Source of the DNA: Muscardinus avellanarius | Taxonomy: Eukaryota > Chordata > Mammalia > Rodentia > Gliridae | Length of the DNA: 64,000 nucleotides | Reading direction: 5' to 3' | Assembly (NCBI GenBank): GCA_963383645.1 | Contig: OY726560.1 | Span: forward strand, 152,110,546-152,174,545 | In this document: positions 34,901-47,000 of the stretch, piece by piece | Numbering within the stretch: the stretch's first letter is position 1 | Layout: each line of letters starts with the position of its first letter | Program-made: the position numbers and the translations under genes | Notes under the pieces: model-generated | Seen by the model: only the letters and a program-made list of their open reading frames with translations | What the model was told of the DNA's origin: nothing | Databases searched by the model: none

Positions 34901-37900
34901 GCGTGGCAGAGCTGTCCTCTCTGGGAAGACCGTGACTTCTTTTGTCTTGGATTCCTGCCTTGTAGAACCCTTTGCTCAATGATACTATTATGTTTTAAGT
35001 TCTTTCTCTTCACCAGCCAAACCCACTCCGTAGGAGGAAGTTTGGGCACAAACTTGTTGCACAGAATTCAGTTTGTCAGCAGCACAATTTTCTGAGCTAA
35101 TTGACCTTATCTGTCTTTAATATAAAATATTAAAGTGAAAAGAATTGTAAGCACACAAAAACAGAACTGATGAGTAATATGAAGCCCATAGGTTGAAATT
35201 TTATGCTGTTTAGGTATCTTAAGTGATATAAATTACAGTATTTAAGAAACAAAAGAATATAGATTATATAGCAGTTCTTGACAATATAGTTGATTTAAAT
35301 GTCTTAAAGCTTTGTCACTTGAAAACATTTTAATTAAAACTTTTAATTAAATTTTTAATTTGAAATTCACTGTGTACTTAGTGATAATTGAAAGCAATTC
35401 AGTTAAATGCAGAGAGTGATTTATATTCATTAGATAAAGGCTGCTGCTTATTAAGGCCTAATCTGCCCTACCTTGTGAATGCCTCTTATGGAGAGTACTT
35501 GAAAACTGTGGCAGCTCCCAAGAGTCAGCTCTAAGCAAATAGTGTCGGTGTAAGTGGTACCTGCCTGCTGGACTTCCCTTCCTTAATACCCTGCTGTTGT
35601 TCCCAGTGATCTGAAGGACCGGTATCAAGTGCATGGCCAATTCTAAGGGATTGTTTTAATTTGATTAAGCTAATAACTTTTTCTATATATTTTATAAATT
35701 TTAAGGTAACATTATTACTAAAATAGCTTTGTAGCCTCAAAGAATCATAGTCTTATAACCTACTAATAATATTTATTTAATTTTTTACCATGTATGTATG
35801 TTTGTGTATATGTGTGTGTTTGCCTATATATTCACTTACACATATTCTTTATTATGTATTTTTGGCAAGTTAATCACTATATTTAATAGTGGTGTACAGG
35901 AAGCGAGTTTTTATACCTTTTTAGTGAGCAGTTTTAATTTTATTATATTCTTTATACTCACATCTTGTTAGAATGGTTTTTATTGGCATCATCTTTCTAA
36001 TTTGAGACTTGATAATCTAAGTCCAACAGTATTTTTAAAATAATGCTATTTAAGACTTAACTGTCAACAATGAGTTTATATATTATATCTATTATTTTAT
36101 TGACTGTTACATATTTACATATAATGTGTTTATAATTTCTAAATTTTGTGACCACATTGACATACTAAAGTTTCTTATTACAAATTAGAAATGAGGTACT
36201 TTGCAAAGTGCCTTGGATTGAAAAGTAATCTTTTAGGAGTCCAGTAACCTAAGAATGTGTTGTAGCATTCCCTACTCCACAGAAAATAACTCCAACCTGG
36301 CTAGGAGTGTACCTCTGAGGTAGAATGCCCCTGAGTTCCATGCTCAGTACTGCAAAAACAAACAAACAAATAAATAGACCGTGGTTCCTGTAAACTAAGA
36401 TATGTTTTTTGGTTTAAAATTGAATACTTTTATGTTATAGATAGAAAATTTATCTTGGGTTCAACTTACTGTCACATTAGTTTCAGAGTAATGGTTTTAC
36501 TCTGAAGAGCCTTTATCTAAGGGCTTTATACTAAGAACTTTAACTAGAATTGTGTTTCTCAGAAGACTCTGGTTTCTGAAGTCTGGATAGCAGTACTCTG
36601 GAGTAACCCATCCTCGGTAGAGTTAGCTGACACGTGTAAGTCCCAGGACAAGTACAGAGCCCTGTGGGCTGCTGGCTCCAGCTCCTGGACTGCAGCATCA
36701 CACCTGTACTTCCAGACCTGGAGCATGTCCACTAGACATTTTCTTTAGACTTAGAAGGCCAGCGTTCTTTATAATCAATGCATTCGTATTTTATGACAAA
36801 TCAGGGCAAAGTGCAATTGCTGGGGAAGAACCTCCCAAGGGCTCGGTTCTGCAGGAAGTGCACCTCAAATTCCTGCTCACAGGACTGCTCTCAGGACTGC
36901 CCTCCCCGCAGTTTGCCATCCGCATGTGCCCGCCACTGACCACAAAGAACATCAAGATGTATCAGCCACTGCTTGCTGTTGGTGAGTGTTTGACCTGCTC
37001 TTTTTAAAAAAAAAAAAAAAAAAAACTCATAAGATGTTTAGTTTTTCTAATTTCTAGAAAATCCTTTATTCTCTCTGAGGATACTTTAAAAGAAGGAACA
37101 GGCATAGTAAAATTGTGTAAATACTCATCTTGAACCATATTTCTTAATTTTTTCCCGTCCTTTTTCTCCAACAACCTTATTTTTAGTAGTGAAACTCATC
37201 CACGTGAGTCTGAACGATCAAGCCTGACACTATCTGTAGGTTTTGAAATTGTCAGTAGGCTGGCCCTCATGCGTGCTGAATCCAAGATCTCTTGTCGTTT
37301 CTTGGATAACTCAGCCTTTCTATGCATGCCATTTTGTATTGGGTCTTTGCTAACTAATAATGTCACAGTTAATAATTTTATAATAGCACAATGTTCTTCA
37401 TTTGCTAAGATTGTGTATTAATCATTGTTTAAAGAGACCATGGCAAGCCGGGCATGGTGGCGCATACTTGTAATCCTAGCATTTGGGAGTCTGAGACAGG
37501 AGGATCAGGGTTTGCAGACAGCCTCAGCTACTTAGTGAGGCCCTTTGCAACTCAGTGAGACCCTGTTTCCAAATAAAGAATAAAAATAGGGCTAGGAGTA
37601 TAGCTTGGAGGTGGAATGCCCCTGAGTTCTGTGCCCAGTACTGTGAAAATAAATAAACAAATAGACCATGGTGCCTGTAAACTAAGATGTGTTTTTTGGT
37701 TTGAAATTGGATATTTTTATGTTATAGATAGAAAATTTATCTTGGATTCATTTTACTGTCACATTAATTTCAGAGTAATGGGATGAATCTAATTCCCTTA
37801 CCAAGAAAACTCCAGATTAGCTTGTTCTTAAATGCATAATGCTAAGATACATCTCTGTAAAATTTGAAATACTTAGGCCCTTTGCAACTCAGTGATAACT

Positions 37901-37983
37901 TGTTTCAAAATAAGAATAAAAAATAGGGCTGAGGGTATATCCCTGAGGTAGAATGCCCCTGGGTTTCATCCCTAGTACCACAA

Positions 37984-38025
<42 letters not shown>

Positions 38026-40995
38026 TTTGAACATAGTATATTTGTTTGAAACTGAATGTTTCCTTTTATTTGGGTGAGTCTGGGGATGGAACCCAGGGGC
38101 ATTTGACCTCCGAGCTATGCTCCCTGCCCTATTTTTTATTCTTTATTCTGAAACTAAGTTGTGGAGGGCCTCACTAAGTAGCTGAGGCAGTCCTCGAACC
38201 GCGATCCTCTGGTTTCAGCCTCCCAAATGCTGGGCTTACAAGCGTGCACCACCACGCCCGGCTGAATGTTTCCTTTTCAGATGCTGTTGGCTTCTGGCCT
38301 TTTTCTCCAAGTGCACAAAAATGTGTTTGGGATTCTTTTTTTTTTTTTTTTTTTCCTAAATGAAGATTTGACCACATTTATTTTGTGGTCAGTTTGTCAG
38401 TTAGCCTAATAGCTGGAAATACCTTTGGGTATTTTCCTGTTTTCTGAGGCTGTCTTTTGAAAATGATTTGAACCTGAAGGGTCATTAGTCTCTGTGTACA
38501 TGTGTCCAGACTTATAAAATGAATATTAGTATTTAATTTTTGCTTTAGAACTATTTGATCATATTTAGTATTTTACAGAGATTTTTATTAAGATTCACCA
38601 ATTTACATTATATGTACTTAGGTGTACAATGTCAGCATACCTAATGTGTGTACAGTGCATTTTATGTCAGGATACCTGATGTCCAGGTCACCTGTCACTT
38701 TTTGGTCAGTTTCTTGTGGAACATTACTTCTTGTTTTAGCTCTATATGAGTTATGTCAAGGGCTGAGATTTTCATTGCCAAACAAGCTATACCATATGAG
38801 TTCATAGTAAATACCATCACTAAATGTAGTATAAAAAATAAACTAAATGCTTAAAGTGTCTGCACCAGGGAAGATAAGCAGAACGGCTTCTCCCTGTGGT
38901 GTCCCTAGTGTAGTAGGTCATAGGTTCAGCTTCATCAAAACCTGAAGAGTGTAGGAATCATTTAACTGTTATGAAGATCTGGTCATTGAAAAATTTTAGT
39001 GAATTATTCAGCTACTCTATCAGGACCAGAACTTGTTGTTAGATTATAAATATAAATAGATGGTAAATATAAACAACTATAAAATGTGGTTATTTAGTTA
39101 TGTAGACTATTTTGGAGTTTTAGTCAGCCAAGATGTTCATATTGGAATTTGCCTTTTTTTTTGGTGGTGGTGGTACTGGGGTTCCTGGAAGCCTTCTACC
39201 TCCTGGCTACACTCCCAGACCTATTTGATTTTTGGAAACAGGGTCTCTTAAGCCAGCGCGGCTGATTTCCAACCTGCGCGATCCTCCTGTCTCCGCCTCC
39301 CAAGTGCGGGGATGACAAGCATGTGCCGCCACGCCCGGTGCTTGCCTAGTATTTTTACTTTCATTTTCTGTTGCTTTTGGTCAGTCCATTATTCCTTTTA
39401 AGTCATGTACAGTGAGGAAGTGATCACTCCAACATTTACACCGTCCTCTTTTTTTATCCAACTTATAAAAGCGTTTAGAGACTAAAACTTTCTCAGGTGT
39501 GTCCATGACTTTTTTACTTAAACTTTAGAAATACTGCCTGAGACCATGAAAAGCTTTAGGAATAATAATGGCTATGAAAATTCATTACAGCAGCAACAGA
39601 AGTACTAGTTAACCAAGTACTTGCTTTGCGTCAAGGGCTGTGCTAAGTGCTTTAAATATGTTTTCTCATTTGATGACGAACAAATATATTTTCTGTCATT
39701 CTTTGTCTAAAGGGATAAAAACATAGACTGAGTGTTGGGCAAGTAACTCCCGCAGGAGTGCAGAGCCAGAGCGTGAACCGAGGCGTCTGTAACTGAGAAG
39801 CCACATTTCATTGCACTTCACTGTTTGTCGTGATTTATCTAATAGGAGACACACTAAAAACAAAAGCTTTGTGAGGAAAAATAGAAAAATCTGCTTAATG
39901 AGCTCAGATAGGTTGCCCTTTTGAGGACCAGCCATAATCAATATTAATAAGTAGTATTAATAGTATAATTAACATTATTAGTAGTAATAAAATAACTATT
40001 TCTAATTTCAAAAAAAATAAACTGTCATGTGTAGGAAAACTTAGGAAAGTGCTTCTCGAAGCTGCTACATCTGTTGCTTTAGATTTTTAAATATTTTTGT
40101 GGCGGCTAACCTTGGAGTTAGGTGAGATTTCAGAACAGATAATATTAGGCCTGGTTTTGAAGAGGAGGAGGGAGAAGTGATCTCATTTATGTTTTTAAGC
40201 ACATAGTTTGGGCCTCTTTCTTAAAAGACAAATGTAGTGAAATGATTCAAGTCTTGAGAGAAGACTCCTGCTGAACTCGTCCTCTCCCGTCTCGCCCTTG
40301 GCTAGGTACGAGCAGCGGTTCTGTCCTGGTATACCACCTCACCAGTGGGCTGCTGCACAAGGAGCTGAGTGTCCACTCGTGTGAAGTCAAGTGAGTATGT
40401 CTCTGTGGTCTAGATCAGAAGCCCACGGCCAGCAGCTCAGCGTGCCCTGGACGCCCCTGGGTACGCGCAGGGAGGACGGCGCTGCGGGTCGCGGTCTGTA
40501 CCGGCCCAGCCGGGGCTGGCTGAGGAAGGATGAGCACGGGTTGCTGGTTTTGTCAAGGACGGAACCAGCGGAGACCTGCTCGTTTATTGCTGCACCTTGT
40601 TTGTTTCTCCTAAGGCCCAGGTGGTTTTCTCATCAGAAATCGCTGTGTCGCCTCGTCGATGTGTATTTCTTCTTTTTTAAAGTTGATGAGGATCCATTGG
40701 ACTGCTCATGACAAATTTGAATAGTCATTTATCTGTCAGTTCTCCTTATTCTTTGTTTAAATACCATCAGAAGAGACCCCACATCTATCAGTTAGCAGTC
40801 TGTCAGTTAGTGTTCGGTTTTGAGATGTGATCTGTGTATGAGTGCTGTGTGTGCACAAATGTCTGAGAGGTGATGCTGGCCGAGGCTGCTGCTTGCTTTC
40901 TGCTCCAAGAGCATGCGTACCTGCTTTGTAGCATTATTGTTAGGAATGCAGGGCTGTTTTCCTTTTTTGCTGTATCAGTGGCAGGTTACAAAGTT

Positions 40996-41037
<42 letters not shown>

Positions 41038-44000
41038 TGTAAATTTGCAGTATTTTTGTCCTTTTAATCAAAGTATAAGAAAGACCATTTTCTGTCTCCG
41101 GTACTTTATATAATTGTAAGTCTCAGGTGTAATATTTCTAGTGAACACTATTTTGAGTAAAAGAATTTTCTGGATGAAGAAGAGTGTTTAGTATCATAAG
41201 TTATGATTGCAATGGAAGCGTCAGAAGTTTCCATGGCCTGTTTGTTCAAGCGCAGCGTCTGTGGTGCCGCCCTGGTGACTGTCCATTGCCACCTTCTGTG
41301 TGTCCTTCTCGTGCCCCCTAAATACATTTGCAGTGGGTGGGAGTGTCTTGAGAAGCATGGAGCATTGGGGCCTCAGCAGCATGGCGGCTGGGTGGTCTTT
41401 CCAGGCTGTTGATCTTCTTTGCTCCTGCTGTGGGGTCTACAGTTTGCCGTTCTCACCCTTCTCATAGTCTCTGCTGCCACTGCTCAGATCCTCCCCCTTC
41501 CTGCCCACATTTCTGCCATTTTCCTTTTACCATGAAAGGCCAGTGCCTTTCATGATTTTTTTTTATGGCTACCACCAACCAATCAGAATTCTCCACTTAC
41601 CCAGTACTTGAGCCCAGGATTATGTTAATTATTAATATTGCTTATATAATTTCACTGATTCCCTACTACAACCCTAGTGATTCCCTACAATATAAAGCAT
41701 TATTATATTTCCAATTGACAGAGGAAGAAACTGAGAATTACAGAGTAATCTGTGGAAAATGTGGAGGAAATTCATTCCAGACCTTTCAAGCTTCAGGGCC
41801 TGAGCTCTTTATTTATATTTAATAGTACATGTGCTAGGACTCCTGATGAAAATAGCTTTATAGGAATTCCATAGCTTAATAGGAATGGTTTTGGCAAAGA
41901 TTTACTTAGCCAGGGTTCATGCTAACGATGTAAGCTGTGCTCCTGAAGAATCAAGCACATTGTCATTTTGTTTCTGAATAATGGACCCTTGGTAGTTAAT
42001 CTGTAAAGTACTAGTGTTGAGTAGGATTTGTCCACCTGGACCACTTAGGTTGTGGCTGTCACTACACACATGATCGTATTCACTGGTGGTAGCCCTGGAA
42101 TTGTTTAGAAAGTATCATTTGGATGGTGAATAACTAAGGAATACCCTGCTCATGCAGACTAGTGTTGCGGATGATCATGCGCAGATGCTCTACTTTTTCC
42201 TATGAATTTTCTCTTTTAATTGCCATTTTGAAAATAATTCACTTTTTATTCAGAGATATTGCCCAAGAGGATGCTGAAATCCTGCTGTCTGTGTGTTTCA
42301 ATTAATAGAGCTTTAGTATTGCAATTAAAAGCCATTTTGAAGACTTCACAGATGTGTTATAAAAAATTATGAACTGATTAGCAATAAACTGATACATTCT
42401 AGGTTTTTATATGCAGATTAAAGCCAGGTTTTACTAAGCTCTTTTTCTACCTCGTCAATGCATCTTGTGTGTGCCTGTGGCCAGGGATTGTGTAACTGCA
42501 GAGTTCTAAGGCCGTTACGCTATGTGAAGCTGTGCTTTACACCTGTTTCCTATATACTTGTACACAGGCAAAGCCTTGATGCTTATAATCTAGTGGAAAA
42601 TACCTAGAAGTAAACAAAGCAGAGCGGCATGTGTTAACTTTATAGATTATTAGTTTGTATATTTTTCTACCAAGCTGTTTTTTTTTTTTTTTTTTTTTTG
42701 TCTTTTTGGACTGGGGATCGAACCCAGGGCGGTGCACTTGCCAGGCAAGCGCTTGCCACTGAGCTACATCCCAGCCCTGCTAAGCTGCGTTTATCAGTGC
42801 TGTGCAAATTCACAGAAATGGTGTCCGCCCGGTTTCCCAGAGGCCCCAGTGTACAGGACACAGCAGAACGGGAGGTGCTGCTTACTCGGAATCCAGCCGC
42901 ATGCGCATTCCATGGCAGGGGAGGGGAGGGCACACACTTCTGAAGCATCTTAATGTCCTAAGATACTTCTGCAAATTTATAGAGGAAGTGGAGATCATTT
43001 ACTTTCCACAAATCACTCAACTTAATCAAAACAAGACTGAGCCAACAAATGTTCTGATATCCATATAAACTGCTAATAATGTATGATATCCACACTAGCA
43101 CTGGGCTATATGGAGTGTACTTGTACAATGTGGCTCTAGACTGGAAGCTCCAGAAGGACAGGAACTATATCTGTGGCATTTGCAGCTGTATTCCTAGTGG
43201 GTAGCACAATCCTAGTTTTACTTGGTACTTAACAGATATATTTTTTAAGATAATGAGAAACTGGAGGACAAAATTATTAATCTGGAGATAGTGGCATCAC
43301 TGTACTAGATTATAATTAGTTCAGTGGTTAGTAACAAGACTTGGAGCGTGGGTCTCAGAGCTCTTGTGGATGAGCAGATCTGGCTGAAGCTACCAGAGAG
43401 AGCAAAATCAGCCCCTAATGACTCCTCTCTTCTCTTGTTCACTCTAAGTAGAAAAACTAAGTGCTGTCACCTTAAGGGAAAAAAAAAAGAAACAGGAGAC
43501 AAAGGGGCTTTTCTAGGGAATAATTCACCAAAATATATCTTGTTCATTGTGGTTGTGATTTGAGTTTAGTAAACAGGAAAGCCTGAAGAAGATGGGGCCT
43601 GAGTTGTTCTTGAGATGAGACTAATGATTGCAATGAGGGCAATTGCCAAAATATACGGCCAGTATTTTGTGCCGGTCCTTCTGTTCGTGCTCCTTGTTAT
43701 CCCTGCATAACAACGGAGGAAGCCCACATGCATGAGGTCAGAGCCAGTAAGTGCCAGAGCCAGCGCTTAACTCCGGTAGTCCTCAAGAGACAGAGGAGAG
43801 GCCATTCCAGGTATAGAAACTTCCAAGAATACTCAGTTTAAAGCAGCCATTTAATCTGAGTGTTGCAATACAACTTTATGATTAAGGAATCCTAGGTAAT
43901 AAAAGCAATCACCAAGCCGGGCGTGGTGGCGCACGCTTGTAATCCCAGCATTCGGGAGGCTGAGACCGGAGGACAGCCTCAGCTACTTAGGCCCTTCGCA

Positions 44001-47000
44001 ACTCAGTGAGACCCTGTTTCAAAATAAAGAATAAAAAATTGGGCAGGGAGTGTAGCTCAGAGGTCAAAATGCCTCTGGGTTCCAGCCTGAGGCCCCCTCA
44101 AAAAAAAAAAAAGAAAAAGAAAAGAAAAGAAAAAAGCAATCACCAGCTGTTGCAGATATTATTTTTAGTTCTCTTTGGATTACGTTTGTCCCTCTGCTAA
44201 AAGACAGGGAGGTAGAAACATAGGGATCAATGAGGAGGTTAGTTAAAATGGCAGATAAGGTTCAGTGGTAAGTTTGGTTAGGGAAGATGAGGTGGATGGC
44301 TGGATGGTCTTGAGAGCCACACAGCAGTGTGGATGTGATACAGGAAGCCATTGCACTTTTTGAGAAAGAGACATGTGAAAGCAGCATTTCATGGTAACCC
44401 TAGCAATTGCATTCAAATCAATATAGAAATGGACAAACTAGATTAGAGGGAGGTCAGTAAATATTTTCTATAATGGGCCAGATAATAAATATTTTAATCT
44501 TAAGATTTTAGGCCATAAAAATATCTGCCATTGTATTTTGAGAGCATATGTAGACAATATGTTGTTTTTAAAATGGCTGTCCTTAAATGCTGACGAACAA
44601 TTGCATATAGTACTGAAGTCTGGGCTTCCCTCTTAGCCAGCTTCTGCTGTGTATGAGAAGTGCGGAGCTTATTTCTTGGGACTGAGGAGTCGGCTTGTGG
44701 CTCTGGGCCCTCCTCCTCCCGTCCTCCGTATGTTGTGTTGGTGGATACTGTCCCACTTCCTTGGCAGGGTCAGGCCACACATTTACAGGACTCCCAGCAC
44801 TTTGGGTTCATGGGCTGTGGTCTTGTGAGTCACATCTTTCTCCTTGAGACACGTCTTTGCTATTATCAGATAGCAAAGAGAATACCACTTGGAACTTATA
44901 TCTACTTCCAAATCTAACAGCTTAGTTTATATTCTTTGCTTCAAGAATTTTTGCTTCCTACTCAACTGGGAGTTTTTGAAAAGATGTTATAAATTCACTA
45001 AATGTTCTCAACTTTAATCATTTTGCTCAGAATTACTGTAGCACGTTTTTCTTAGCAGTTGGAGACTCCTATGATGCAGCTCTTTCTTCTGGTCAATTTT
45101 TAATCCGCATTTTAATGATAGTGGGAATTCTCATAACTGCTTTGACATTACATTTGAAGACAAGGTTTAATTAGAAATAATGTTATATGTGTTAGAAATA
45201 TACAGTAAGATAGTCTCAATAAAAGGTAATAACGGTATGGCTTTCAAAGAGTACAATAAAGTTAGCTCTCAGAAAAACCTTGTTGTTTAAAGTTTTCAAA
45301 CAAAAAATACATTGAATTAATCTTTGTTTAATTTGTAGGGGTATCGAATGGACAAGTTTGACAGGTTTTCTTTCTTTTGCTACTTCAACACCAAACAATA
45401 TGGGACTAGTGAGAAATGAACTTCAGCTAGTTGATCTTCCAACAGGTTTGTATATTTACACTGTTAAAAGATTCAGAATGGCTTGTCATGTTGATCAGAG
45501 GCGCTGCTATTTATAAAACATGTTCCAAAGTACTTTCTTTTGCTTTGGAGTTTTTTGTTATATTCTGTGTTTATATTCCATTCTTTTGTTCTGTAATAAC
45601 TGCCCTAGAAAAGTCTTATCATTGTTCACATGGAAATATTGTTAACATAAATACATGATAAATAGAATAACATTAACCTGAACAGACAGATTCATAAAAA
45701 GATTAACACTTGTCTACTCATTATTTTAATAAGCACATTGTTATATATAACCAAAAAATCAGTTTTAAAATAACTCTTTGTAGTTAGACTTTTAGATACT
45801 TTGTTTGAAGTTTGGGCCTTTGTAGAAAATCCTTAAAAACCTTATCAATTAAGGACAGTTTCTAAATGCTGTAATCTAGAACTTGATAGACTCTAGGTGA
45901 CTGAATAGGAAAACCTAGTTTAGGAGTTTGAAAACTTTATAATAGAAAGTATTCCATATTCAAACTTAAAGCGGGTCATGTTGGCTCAAGTCTGAAACAC
46001 CAGTACTTAGTGAGACAAGAGGAGTGCAGGTTCAAGGACAACCTTATTAATATAGTTACAATTATTAATATAGTTACATATACAATCAGCAACATAGTGA
46101 GACCCTGTTTCAAAATAAAACAGTAAAAATAAGGTAGAAGGTATAGCTCAGAAGTATAACACCCCTGGTTTAAATCCTTAGTACCACAAAAACATAACAA
46201 AAAAAGACAACTCAGTGAGTTTCAGAATAAAAAACATTGAAAGTAGACTGGAGTTGAGTTTCAAATTATTTGGTAACAGAGCTGGGCGTGGGCCCATGCT
46301 TGTAATCCTGAGGCAGGATTGCACAAGATCAAAGCCAGCCTCAGCTACTGAGTGAGGCCCTGTTTTCAAATAAAATATAAAATAGGTCTGGGATGTAGCC
46401 TGGAGGTATATTTTTATATTTATATTTTATTTGGAAACAGGGTCTCACTGAGTTGCTGAGAGCCTCATGAAGTAGCTCAGGCTGGCCTCTCACTTGTGTG
46501 ATCCTCCTCCTCGGCCTCCCGAGTCCTGGGACTCCAAGCGTGCGCCACCTGGCCCGCCTCATGGTGAGGTTTCCTTTGGTGCCATTCAGCAGGCCGGCTG
46601 TGGGTGTTCAGTTGTCTCTACAGTACATGTGTTCTCTCATTTGTTCAATGTGTATAAAGTTAAAATGGTGTTAAAATATATTTGTTCAGACATAGGTTAG
46701 AATCTATGCATTTTTTATTCACAGAAAAACATTTTGCTGCTTTTGGCAGTTAACTAATTCCTTTGCAGCATAACAAGCACTGTGGTTATAGTACCCTCAG
46801 TGTATAGGCACGTTTTGCTGGAAACGTTCAAAATACTTAAGGTAACATTTGGCACATGGGACAAGAAATCTAAAATACTGTCTCAGGAGTTTTTCTCCTA
46901 CTAGTTACTAGTTGTAAACATGGGTAAGTTTTATATTACTTTAAGTATACAAGTACTTTTTATATTGGACAATTGCTTTATCATAGATGCCTTAAAATCT

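Noticed and set aside
42677..42778. tRNA-Ala gene
   Set aside because: It is an ID SINE derived from tRNA-Ala: it lacks the anticodon arm pairing and 3' end of a tRNA and has a long A tail.
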